Source: an uncultured Oscillospiraceae bacterium (GTDB taxonomy: Bacteria; Bacillota; Clostridia; Oscillospirales; Oscillospiraceae). From it: a stretch of DNA of 8,769 nt. Positions 1 through 5,903 of this stretch are shown here, in pieces. The stretch is from assembly GCA_947630345.1 (NCBI GenBank), contig CANRHF010000079.1, forward strand, positions 1 through 8,769. Direction: 5' to 3'. Numbering within the stretch: the first letter of the stretch is position 1; the number at the start of each line of letters is the position of its first letter. The notes below the pieces were generated by a model. The model had not been told where the DNA came from. It did no database searches and was given only the letters and a program-made list of their open reading frames with translations. The position numbers and the translations under genes were made by a program.

Positions 1-23
1 TTTTCTACACTTTTGACGTTCAT
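1..23 (-). CDS. tig: Trigger factor, 5' end only (partial)
   Basis: Only the first seven full codons (MNVKSVE, then an incomplete codon beginning AA) are inside the window; the rest lies to the left. The start is well supported: a GGGAGG ribosome binding site at 33-38 sits 9 nt upstream of the ATG, and a sigma-A-like promoter lies at 94-122. Clostridial trigger factors commonly begin MNVKxVEK, so the N-terminus suggests the ribosome-associated chaperone and prolyl isomerase that meets nascent chains at the exit tunnel. Seven residues cannot prove the identity. That a gene starts here is much surer than which gene it is. Confidence 0.5.
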
Positions 24-44
24 GTAAATCATCCTCCCAAGCAT

Positions 45-59
45 GGCCGCGGGGCGGCC
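45..59 (-). promoter_or_regulatory. GC hairpin in the tig leader
   Basis: A perfect 6-bp stem (45-50 with 54-59) and 3-nt loop lie within the leader, 6 nt upstream of the ribosome binding site at 33-38. It lacks a following T-run, so it is not an intrinsic terminator. A 5' stabilising or translation-modulating hairpin is possible, but function is inference. Confidence 0.4.
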
Positions 60-82
60 CTGCAATCTATACTTTTTAATTG

Positions 83-119
83 ACAGCCGTTGTATTTTAT
101 CAAAGAAACAGCCGGTTGT
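83..119 (-). repeat. Imperfect direct repeat flanking the tig -10
   Basis: On the plus strand ACAGCCGTTGT (83-93) and ACAGCCGGTTGT (108-119) match except for one inserted G. One copy reaches into the -35 hexamer and the other covers the predicted transcription start. The geometry suits an operator or tandem binding site, but no regulator is identified. Confidence 0.4.
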
Positions 120-122
120 CCA
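94..122 (-). promoter_or_regulatory. Sigma-A-type promoter for tig
   Basis: Read on the minus strand, the -35 is TGGACA (117-122), the spacer is exactly 17 nt, and the -10 is TAAAAT (94-99) preceded by TGA, an extended -10. Transcription should start near 87, giving a leader of about 64 nt. The promoter lies in the 140-nt gap after the metallophosphoesterase stop. No convincing GC-rich terminator is visible there, so some read-through from the upstream operon is possible. Confidence 0.75.
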
Positions 123-163
123 CCCTTTTTACGAAAAATTTACCGTTATTTTTTGGTTTCTAC

Positions 164-853
164 TCAGGGCAGAATGGCCAGAGGCCGAAAGCCCAGATAG
201 TCTGCCGAAACCAGCGTGTATTCCACCCCATTCCACAGGCCCTGCTGGGCCAGCTTCATAGCTGGGCCGTGGAGATGGCCGTAGAAGCAGCGCCGGACGC
301 CGTAGCTTTGAAGCAGCTCCGTGATCTCCCGGCACTCGTAACCGAAGTAGCGGGGCGGATAGTGGAGAAACACCAGCTTCTCCCGGTCCCCCGCCGCTTT
401 TAACGACGCTTCCAGCCGAAGAAGCTCCCGGCGGAAGATTTTTTCATCATGCTCCGTACTCCGGGACTCCTCAAAAAACCAGCCCCGGGTCCCGCAGAGG
501 GCGGTTTCCCCATAAAAATAGCAGTTGTTGTTCAATATCCACTGGTCAGAAAAGCCCCGCTCCTGGCAGAACCGGTAGAATTTCGCTGCGGTGCTCCACC
601 AGTAATCGTGGTTTCCCTTGACAATCAGCTTTCTGCCCGGGATCCGGTCGATCCAGGCAAAGTCCGGCTCCGCCTCTGTCAAATCTTTTGCCCAGGACAG
701 GTCCCCCAGCAGAATGGTTGTGTCCTCCGGCCCCACCTGAGAAAATCCGGCGACCAGTTTTTCCATGTATCCGTCCCACACGCCGCCGAACACGTCCATG
801 GGCTTTTGGGCCCCCAAGGACAGGTGCAGGTCTCCGATGACGTACAGCGCCAT
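164..853 (-). CDS. Calcineurin-like metallophosphoesterase (COG1768-like)
   Basis: A 229-residue predicted phosphohydrolase of the calcineurin-like fold. All hallmark metal motifs are present in order: GDLHL (D8, H10), GDLSW (D51), GNHDYWW (N81, H82), FLHYPP (H164) and YGHLHG (H193, H195). These residues normally bind a two-metal centre that hydrolyses phosphoesters. The overall pattern, including the GNHDYWW signature and the short single-domain length, resembles COG1768 predicted phosphohydrolases, whose substrate is not established. There is no signal peptide or membrane segment, so it should be cytoplasmic. The ATG follows the stop of the threonine-synthase-like gene by 3 nt, with a GGAG just upstream, making it the last gene of the lepB operon. 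The fold is certain; the substrate is unknown. Confidence 0.9.
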   Translation of the reverse strand: MALYVIGDLHLSLGAQKPMDVFGGVWDGYMEKLVAGFSQVGPEDTTILLGDLSWAKDLTEAEPDFAWIDRIPGRKLIVKGNHDYWWSTAAKFYRFCQERGFSDQWILNNNCYFYGETALCGTRGWFFEESRSTEHDEKIFRRELLRLEASLKAAGDREKLVFLHYPPRYFGYECREITELLQSYGVRRCFYGHLHGPAMKLAQQGLWNGVEYTLVSADYLGFRPLAILP

Positions 854-856
854 GGC

Positions 857-1900
857 CTACTCCATTTGCAGCCGGTCCCGCAGGTCCCGGACGGTAATGC
901 CCAGGATCTGGGCCACGGTCAGGGCGGAGCAGATGGGGCTCCGCTCCTCCAGAAGCACCGCCGGACGGGACTCCCCTGCCCTGGCCCGGTAGTCCTGGAG
1001 CCCTCCAAAGGCCAGCGCCGCGTAGGGATCCAGCAGGAAGGTATTGACGGCGTAGACATTGCGGATGATGGACTCCATCCGCTCCCGGCCCACCACCGAA
1101 ACCCACAGGCCGCTGCTCAGCGTGGCCAGGTCCTCCTCGCTGACGGCGTAGGGCCGCCCCCGCTGGGTGGCCAGGAAAAACCGGCGGGCCTGCCCCATCC
1201 CCAAAGTGGCGTAGATCAGCCGCTCCAGCTCCGGGGGCACGACAAAATCCGCCTCCGGGGTGCTGGTGGGAATGGCCACGGCGTCGGTCCTGGCGGAGCC
1301 GTGGTTCACCAGGTCCCACAAGGCTCCATTGTCGTTGCAGCTGCACAAAATGGTGCCAATGGGCAGCCCCATTTCCCGGGCATACCACAATGCCATGGGG
1401 GCGCCGAAGTCCCCGGTGGGCACCGCCATGTCCACAGGATGGTCCCGGTCCACTACGCCCAGCCTGCTCAGTTCTCCCAGAAGTCCCGCCGCCATGGCGA
1501 TCCGCACAACGATCCAGGCCCAGCTGCTGGGCTTTCCCTGGGAGTCCTCCACCCCCCGGACCCGGCCGGAGAGATTCCGCACCACCCGGGAAAAATCGTA
1601 GTCCGGGTTGTGCCAGCACTCCGCCACCACGATCCGGTGGCTCATAGGGATCATCCGGTAGGGCCGGACCCCCACGGAAAACTCCACGTCCGCTCCGTCC
1701 AGCCGGGCGGGGAAAAACAGGTTCAGCACCTCCGCCACGGCCTGCTCAAAGGGCTTTTCCAGCAGGGCGTCCACCTGGGCCTCCCCCAGCTTGGGCAGCT
1801 GGATGGGCACATACAGTCCCCCGTCCGGTCCCCGGTTCTCCCCCAGGACCCGGTAGGCGGTGAAGGCGTCCCCTGTGTTTCTGGTGGTTACATACAGCAC
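857..1900 (-). CDS. Threonine synthase-like protein lacking the PLP lysine (probable pseudoenzyme)
   Basis: A 347-residue protein related to long-form threonine synthase (ThrC), which makes threonine from O-phosphohomoserine using PLP. Landmarks align along its length: the N-terminal domain (residues 1-32, ending GPDGGLYVP); HNPDYDFSR (97-105) in place of HGPTLAFKD; SSWAWIVVRI (125-134) for the NSINxxRxxxQ helix; VPTGDFG (160-166) for VPSGNFG; SCNDNGALWDL (187-197) for the ATNxND region; and DPYAALAF (291-298) for the C-terminal ExHxAV region. The Schiff-base lysine position is Ser104, and about 100 residues containing the TSGDTG segment are missing between residues 112 and 125. Known forms run about 430-500 residues. 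The frame is intact with no internal stop, so this looks like a maintained non-PLP derivative rather than a fresh pseudogene. It starts at GTG (1898-1900), overlapping the dipeptidase gene by 13 nt, with AGGAG 10 nt upstream. Function unknown; threonine synthesis is unlikely. Confidence 0.8.
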   Translation of the reverse strand: MLYVTTRNTGDAFTAYRVLGENRGPDGGLYVPIQLPKLGEAQVDALLEKPFEQAVAEVLNLFFPARLDGADVEFSVGVRPYRMIPMSHRIVVAECWHNPDYDFSRVVRNLSGRVRGVEDSQGKPSSWAWIVVRIAMAAGLLGELSRLGVVDRDHPVDMAVPTGDFGAPMALWYAREMGLPIGTILCSCNDNGALWDLVNHGSARTDAVAIPTSTPEADFVVPPELERLIYATLGMGQARRFFLATQRGRPYAVSEEDLATLSSGLWVSVVGRERMESIIRNVYAVNTFLLDPYAALAFGGLQDYRARAGESRPAVLLEERSPICSALTVAQILGITVRDLRDRLQME

Positions 1901-2832
1901 CGCTCCATCACTCCTAAGGCATTGTTCCAGAAAATGTCCAGCAGCGTCTTTTCGTCCAATCCCCGCTGGGCCAGCCGGCTTGCCAGCTTGGGATAATCCT
2001 GCACCCCTTCAAAGCCCTTGGGCAGCTGCCCACAGCCGTCCAGGTCTCCTCCCAAGGCAATGTGCGTTCCAGTGGGATCCAGCTCCAAAAAGTGGAAAAT
2101 ATGGTCGCAGGCGGTGTCCAGATCCGCGTCCTTGCCTAAAAACCAGGCAAACTCATTCAGTCCCGCCACCCCGCCGGTGCGGCAAATGGCGGTGAACATC
2201 TCGTCGGTCAGGTTCCGGCTGCAATCCCACACCGCCCTGCTGTTGGAATGGCTGGCAATGATGGGCTTTTCCGTCACGTCCATGATGTCCCAAAACGCCT
2301 CGTCGCTGATGTGGCTCACATCGATCACCATTCCCAGCCGCTGGGCCTCCTTCACATATTCCCGGCCCAGGTCCGTCAGGCCGCCCCCGGTGACATGGGA
2401 GCCTGCCAGGGGGTTGCGCTCGTTCCAGGTCAGGGTGGAGATCCGGAAGCCCGCCTTGTAAAGCGTCTCCAGAAGCGAGGGGTCAAAGCCGAATCCGGCG
2501 GGGCCCTCGATGGTCAAAATGGCGGACATTTTGCCCTGCTTCCGGTTTTCCTCCACCTCCCGGGCGGTACCGGCGAAGGCGATCAGGTCCTCGTTCTGGG
2601 CCACCCCCGCCAGAATGGCGTTCATCTCCCGCTCAAAAACGTCGGTGACGGTGACGCCCTTGGGTAGGCGTTCCCAGGAGGTGGTGAAGCAGGCGAAGCA
2701 TTGGGCGTACCCCGCCAGGGTCTTTGCCCGGGTCAGGTCGATGTGGCCCTTGTTCCGAAGAAGAGTGCCGTCCTCCTTCTCCACCAGGGCCAGCGCGGTG
2801 TCGCAGTGCAGATCAAAAACAGGAATATTCAT
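1888..2832 (-). CDS. Peptidase family M19 (membrane/renal dipeptidase-like)
   Basis: A 314-residue zinc dipeptidase homologue of the amidohydrolase-like TIM barrel. Metal ligands typical of renal dipeptidase are all visible: FDLHCDT (H9, D11), LTIEGP (E109, the bridging carboxylate), DVSH (H174) and ASHSN (H195), followed by RNLTDE (206-211) and GGDLDG (D263). The family hydrolyses dipeptides, including some with D-residues, and in bacteria it is usually cytoplasmic; no signal peptide is seen here. The start overlaps the yraN stop as ATGA, and GGAGG lies 10 nt upstream. Its 3' end overlaps the threonine-synthase-like gene by 13 nt, suggesting translational coupling and a shared role, perhaps in peptide or amino-acid turnover (inference). 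Family assignment is firm; the natural substrate is not known. Confidence 0.93.
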   Translation of the reverse strand: MNIPVFDLHCDTALALVEKEDGTLLRNKGHIDLTRAKTLAGYAQCFACFTTSWERLPKGVTVTDVFEREMNAILAGVAQNEDLIAFAGTAREVEENRKQGKMSAILTIEGPAGFGFDPSLLETLYKAGFRISTLTWNERNPLAGSHVTGGGLTDLGREYVKEAQRLGMVIDVSHISDEAFWDIMDVTEKPIIASHSNSRAVWDCSRNLTDEMFTAICRTGGVAGLNEFAWFLGKDADLDTACDHIFHFLELDPTGTHIALGGDLDGCGQLPKGFEGVQDYPKLASRLAQRGLDEKTLLDIFWNNALGVMERCCM

Positions 2833-3197
2833 TGAAACGCATCCTCCAAATGGATAATTTCCGGCCGCGGGGTATCCACGCCCTGGGGGGCGTAGACCTC
2901 GACCACGTCAAAACGGGGCTGCAAATCGGTGGGGTGTTCCGCCAGGTAGATCTCCGCGCTGAGCCGCAGCCGGTCCTGCTTGCGCCGGTCCACATACTCC
3001 CTGGCCTGGGCGAAGGACGCGCTTTTGCGCAGCTTCACCTCTACAAACACCAGATAATTCCGGTCCTTAGCGATCAGATCGATCTCTCCAAACCGGGTGC
3101 GGTAGCGGGATGCTACCAGTTGGTAGCGCCGCTTCCGCAGAAATTCCGCCGCCTTTTCCTCGCCCCACGCACCGGCAAGATTATCTCTCCCGGGCAT
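2829..3197 (-). CDS. yraN: UPF0102 family protein YraN (nuclease-like fold)
   Basis: A 122-residue protein. It matches UPF0102/YraN from the N-terminal GEEKAAEFL (12-20) through FGEIDLIA (36-43), the core FVEVK (51-55) and RRKQDRLRLSAEIYL (71-85). D40, E53 and K55 form the PD-(D/E)xK pattern of Holliday-junction-resolvase-like folds. The biochemical role of the family is not settled, though its regular neighbour is rnhB. The frame stays open upstream to 3296, but the family begins close to this methionine and the extra residues would only mirror rnhB. The start therefore lies inside the rnhB end (17-nt overlap). No good ribosome binding site precedes it, which points to coupled translation. 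The stop overlaps the next gene as ATGA. Confidence 0.88.
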   Translation of the reverse strand: MPGRDNLAGAWGEEKAAEFLRKRRYQLVASRYRTRFGEIDLIAKDRNYLVFVEVKLRKSASFAQAREYVDRRKQDRLRLSAEIYLAEHPTDLQPRFDVVEVYAPQGVDTPRPEIIHLEDAFQ

Positions 3198-3792
3198 GGT
3201 ATTTTTGAAGAAAGGTCTGCCGGTGCAGATAGGCAGGCCCGTATGTATCCAGGGCCAGGTAGTGCTGCCGGGTGCCGTAGCCCTTGTGAATCTCAAAGCC
3301 GTACTGGGGATAGATGTGGGACATCTGGATCATATAGTCGTCCCTCGTCACCTTGGCCAGAATGGAAGCGGCGGCAATATTGGCGCTGAGGCTGTCCCCA
3401 TGGACCACGGTTTTTACCGGCAGGCCGAAGTCCTTTGCCCGGTTCCCATCGATCAGGACCAGCTCCGGGCGGCGTTGCAGCTTGGCCAGGGCCCGCCCCA
3501 TTGCCAGGAAGGTGGCCTGCAAAATATTGAGCCGGTCGATCTCCTCCGGGCTGGCGAAGGCGACGCCGTAGGCCAGGGCCTGCTCCTGAATGATGGGAAA
3601 CAGCTCCCGCCGCCGCTTGTCGGAGAGCTTTTTGCTGTCGTCCAGCCCGGGAATTTCCAGATGGGGCGGCAGGATCACGGCGGCGGCGCACACCGGCCCG
3701 GCCAGCGGGCCCCGGCCCGCCTCGTCCACGCCGCAGATTCCCTGAATCCCCTGGGCAAAATATTCGTCCTCGATCTGCCACAAATCTCTCAT
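3181..3792 (-). CDS. rnhB: Ribonuclease HII
   Basis: A 203-residue type 2 RNase H that cuts the RNA strand of RNA-DNA hybrids and removes misincorporated ribonucleotides. Signature motifs are intact: GVDEAGRGPLAGPV (21-34) carrying catalytic D23 and E24, the GRG loop that reads the RNA-DNA junction, LIDGN (D115), and GDSLSANIAAASILAKVTRD (132-151) with D133. The length is standard for single-domain bacterial RNase HII, without the extra N-terminal region of some Bacillus forms. The ATG overlaps the rbgA stop by 4 nt as ATGA, with GGAGG 7 nt upstream. The rbgA-rnhB pairing is conserved in many Firmicutes. Confidence 0.97.
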   Translation of the reverse strand: MRDLWQIEDEYFAQGIQGICGVDEAGRGPLAGPVCAAAVILPPHLEIPGLDDSKKLSDKRRRELFPIIQEQALAYGVAFASPEEIDRLNILQATFLAMGRALAKLQRRPELVLIDGNRAKDFGLPVKTVVHGDSLSANIAAASILAKVTRDDYMIQMSHIYPQYGFEIHKGYGTRQHYLALDTYGPAYLHRQTFLQKYHARER

Positions 3793-4658
3793 AAAGAATC
3801 CTCCGGCGGCGCTTCCAGGGTGAAGCAGCCCAGCTTTCCGCTGCGGTATTCATCCAAAAAGGCACGGGCCATCCGCCCGGTATCGATCTCGCCGCCGGAA
3901 AGGAGCATTCCTCGTTTCCGTCCGGCGGCCTCCAGCAGGGCAAAGCCCGTTGGCGCCTCCATGGGATCCAGCCGGTACCGCTCCTCCAGGGCGCCGGGGT
4001 ACCGCCGGTAGAGCAGCGCCATCACCTGAGCCGCCAGCTCCTCGGTGTCCACCACCGTCTCCTTCACCGCGCCGGTGGCGGCCAGCAGCAGACCCGCCGC
4101 CGGGTCTTCAAACTTGGGCCACAAAATCCCGGGGGTGTCCAGCAGCAGAAGCTGGGGGTCCACCGTCACCCACTGTTTTCCCCGGGTGACGCCGGGGCGG
4201 TTTTCGGTCTTGGCGCCTTTTCTGCCGGAGATCTGATTGATAAAGGTGGATTTCCCCACGTTGGGAATGCCCACCACCATCACCCGGAGGGGCCGGCGCA
4301 TTCCTTTCGCGGCGTCCCGGGCAATCTTTTCCGCCAGCAGCTCCCGGAGCGCCGGCTGAAAGTCCCCGATCCCCTTCCGCCGTTTCAGGTCCACGCCAAT
4401 GGCCGCCAGGCCCCGGCGCCGGAAATAGTCCAGCCACCGCCGGGTCTCTCCGCTGTCCGCCAGATCGATCCGGCTCAGCGCCACCATTCTGGGCTTGCCG
4501 CCGCAGAGTACGTCAATGTCCGGGTTCCGGCTGGCGGAGGGAATCCGGGCGTCCACGATCTCACATACCGCGTCCACCTGTTTCAGATCCGCCTCGATCT
4601 GGCGGCGAGTCTTGGTCATGTGGCCCGGGTACCACTGAATATGCATCGGCTCCGTCAT
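3789..4658 (-). CDS. rbgA: Ribosome biogenesis GTPase RbgA/YlqF
   Basis: A 289-residue circularly permuted GTPase needed for late 50S subunit assembly. The N-terminal IQWYPGHM (7-14) includes His13, equivalent to the catalytic His9 of Bacillus subtilis RbgA. G motifs appear in permuted order: SRID (62-65) at the G4 position, G1 GIPNVGKS (130-137), PGVT (155-158, G2) and DTPG (174-177, G3), then the C-terminal helical domain. The G4 site normally reads NKxD, so SRID is odd. The chosen ATG overlaps the lepB stop as ATGA (4655-4658); the frame is open to 4688, but the upstream ATG has a badly spaced Shine-Dalgarno, and a later ATG at 4646 (MHIQWYPGHM) is possible. It sits between the signal peptidase and rnhB genes, the usual clostridial context. 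Confidence 0.95.
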   Translation of the reverse strand: MTEPMHIQWYPGHMTKTRRQIEADLKQVDAVCEIVDARIPSASRNPDIDVLCGGKPRMVALSRIDLADSGETRRWLDYFRRRGLAAIGVDLKRRKGIGDFQPALRELLAEKIARDAAKGMRRPLRVMVVGIPNVGKSTFINQISGRKGAKTENRPGVTRGKQWVTVDPQLLLLDTPGILWPKFEDPAAGLLLAATGAVKETVVDTEELAAQVMALLYRRYPGALEERYRLDPMEAPTGFALLEAAGRKRGMLLSGGEIDTGRMARAFLDEYRSGKLGCFTLEAPPEDSL

Positions 4659-5275
4659 CGTATCGGCCCGATCCGGGAAAAGTCCCATACCTCATAGCCG
4701 TGATCCGTCCCGGGCAGGAGCAGGAACAGCACCCTGCCCACGATGTTTCGCACATCCACCTGTCCGATGGCCGGATCCCGGCTGTCCTGGGAGACCCATC
4801 GGTTGTCCCCCATCAGAAACACGCAGCCCTTTTCCACGGTGATGGGTTCGGTCATCCTTCCCGACGTGGTCTTGGAGTAGGTATAGGGCTCCTCCAATGG
4901 CACATCGTCCACATAAACGGTACCGGTTTCGTCGTCAATACGGATGGTCTGCCCCTCGGTGGCAATGACCCGCTTGACAATCAGCTCTCCGTCCTCAAAA
5001 TCCTCCAGACTGGCCACAACGATATCTCCCTGCTTGGGCTGGGGGTAAAACACATGGCTCAGCAGGATCAGGTAGTCTCCGTCCACCAGGGTGTTGTACA
5101 TAGAGGGGCCGGACACCACCACGATCCGGAAAAACACCAGCATCACCACCAGCACCGTCGCCAGCATATAGGATAAATCGTGGAGATAATACAGGGCATT
5201 TCTTGCCGGGGTAATTTTTTCCCTGGACCTTCCCCTTCTGGGCTGGGAACCCATTTCCAGATTTTCCCGCTCCAT
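4655..5275 (-). CDS. lepB: Signal peptidase I
   Basis: A 206-residue type I leader peptidase that cleaves signal peptides from secreted proteins at the outer face of the membrane. A positively charged N-terminus (residues 13-25) precedes one transmembrane segment (about 34-54). The catalytic box VVSGPSM (53-59) carries nucleophile Ser58; the general-base region LIVKRVIATEGQ (98-109) carries Lys101; and GDNRWVSQDSRD (156-167) is the conserved box E. The start is ATG 5275 because GGGGAGG lies 7 nt upstream, whereas the open frame extending to 5659 is only the mirror of rplS. It is the first gene of the seven-gene operon, with a -10-like TATAAT 55 nt upstream, and ends in an ATGA overlap with rbgA. 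Confidence 0.97.
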   Translation of the reverse strand: MERENLEMGSQPRRGRSREKITPARNALYYLHDLSYMLATVLVVMLVFFRIVVVSGPSMYNTLVDGDYLILLSHVFYPQPKQGDIVVASLEDFEDGELIVKRVIATEGQTIRIDDETGTVYVDDVPLEEPYTYSKTTSGRMTEPITVEKGCVFLMGDNRWVSQDSRDPAIGQVDVRNIVGRVLFLLLPGTDHGYEVWDFSRIGPIR

Positions 5276-5330
5276 TTTCCTGCCTCCCCTTCTTTCCGCC
5301 CCAAATGGCGGACAAACCGCTTTGCTCTCT

Positions 5331-5336
5331 ATTATA
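5331..5336 (-). promoter_or_regulatory. Candidate -10 element for the lepB operon
   Basis: A perfect TATAAT on the minus strand lies 55 nt upstream of the lepB ATG, just after the rplS terminator. No good -35 is found at 16-18 nt; the expected place falls inside the terminator T-run. It may be a weak promoter or act together with read-through from rplS. Confidence 0.45.
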
Positions 5337-5351
5337 CACAAAATTTTCCAA

Positions 5352-5382
5352 TAAAAAAAGAGGGTAAACCCCTCTTTTTTTA
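5352..5382 (-). terminator. Symmetrical intrinsic terminator after rplS
   Basis: The stem 5352-5364 pairs fully with 5370-5382 (13 bp including flanking A/T pairs, GAGGG/CCCTC core) around a 5-nt loop, with seven Ts on each side. It begins 11 nt after the rplS stop. The A/T symmetry means it could also end transcripts coming from the other strand. Confidence 0.85.
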
Positions 5383-5393
5383 TTTTCTTTTTG

Positions 5394-5735
5394 TCAGACC
5401 TTCTCTTTGATCTTGGCGGCCTTGCCGAAGCGGCCACGGAGATAATAGAGCTTGGCCCGGCGGACCTTGCCGTGGCGGACAGTCTCCACATCGGCAATCC
5501 GAGGAGAATGGACCGGGAACACCTTCTCGCAGCCCACACCGTAGCTGACCCGGCGAACGGTGATGGTCTCGCCGATGCCGCCGTGCTTGCGGGCGATGAT
5601 GGTGCCTTCAAACACCTGAATCCGCTCCCGAGCGCCTTCCTTGATCCGCACATGGACACGAACCGTATCGCCCACCCGCATTTCGGGCAGCTCCGGCTTC
5701 ATGTACTGGCTGGACAGAGCCTTGACTAAATCCAT
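5394..5735 (-). CDS. rplS: 50S ribosomal protein L19
   Basis: A 113-residue L19, near the usual 115, which sits at the 30S-50S interface and contributes to intersubunit contacts. The N-terminus MDLVKALSSQYMKPELP leads into MRVGDTVRVHVRIKEG (19-34) and VFEGTIIARKHGGIGETITVRR (41-62, ending in two arginines); the C-terminal L19 signature VRRAKLYYLRGRFGKAAKIK (91-110) is intact. The start is fixed by GGAGG about 10 nt upstream; the frame continues to 5819 but that stretch is leader RNA. It has its own promoter and terminator, so it appears monocistronic here, whereas in Bacillus it follows trmD. Confidence 0.98.
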   Translation of the reverse strand: MDLVKALSSQYMKPELPEMRVGDTVRVHVRIKEGARERIQVFEGTIIARKHGGIGETITVRRVSYGVGCEKVFPVHSPRIADVETVRHGKVRRAKLYYLRGRFGKAAKIKEKV

Positions 5736-5766
5736 ATCTTTTTGTCCTCCTTCATTTGGGCGTTCA

Positions 5767-5809
5767 TGCGGCGAATCAGTCCCGGGTGATATGGCTCCCG
5801 GACGCCGCA
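5767..5809 (-). promoter_or_regulatory. Structured rplS leader (candidate L19 autoregulatory element)
   Basis: Within the roughly 95-nt 5' UTR a two-part hairpin forms: outer stem 5803-5809 with 5767-5773 (7 bp), then after an internal loop an inner stem 5797-5801 with 5782-5786 (5 bp) and a 10-nt loop. It lies about 15 nt upstream of the ribosome binding site. Ribosomal protein leader RNAs upstream of rplS are known in Firmicutes, so autoregulation is plausible; membership in that RNA family was not tested. The leader's GGTGA (5816-5820) can also pair with TCACC (5785-5789), which may allow an alternative fold. Confidence 0.5.
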
Positions 5810-5837
5810 GAGGACTCACCTTTTTTCAGACCGATTT

Positions 5838-5866
5838 ATTTTACCACGGGAAAAAGGAAATTGCAA
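5838..5866 (-). promoter_or_regulatory. Sigma-A-type promoter for rplS
   Basis: On the minus strand TTGCAA (5861-5866) and TAAAAT (5838-5843) are separated by exactly 17 nt, and TGG before the -10 gives an extended -10. The predicted start is near 5831, leaving a leader of about 95 nt. It begins only 37 nt after the upstream gene, with no clear terminator between them, so read-through into rplS is possible. Confidence 0.8.
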
Positions 5867-5903
5867 GCATTTTTTTCGGAATCTTCCAACTTTTTATCTT
5901 GCG

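Noticed and set aside
1..163. Terminator for the seven-gene operon after the metallophosphoesterase
   Set aside because: Only A/T-only pairings are visible between 123 and 163, with no GC-rich stem followed by a T-run, so no terminator is called.
546..1619. Second minus-strand open frame of 357 codons overlapping the ThrC-like and phosphoesterase genes
   Set aside because: It is out of frame with both recognised proteins, has Gly/Arg/Pro-rich composition and shows no motif. I also considered that it indicated a frameshift in the ThrC-like gene, but landmarks along the whole ThrC-like frame align without changing frame.
449..1996. Plus-strand open frame of 515 codons antisense to the phosphoesterase, ThrC-like and dipeptidase genes
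   Set aside because: It is Pro/Gly/His-rich low-complexity translation with no recognisable family, and it mirrors well-supported genes on the other strand. Long antisense frames are expected in GC-rich coding DNA.
3198..3296. Longer YraN start at 3296
   Set aside because: The added residues do not resemble the family N-terminus and only overlap rnhB in another frame.
5276..5659. Upstream extension of the signal peptidase reading frame
   Set aside because: The extra 128 codons cross the rplS terminator and mirror rplS in another frame. The ATG at 5275 has a strong ribosome binding site and gives a normal-length enzyme.
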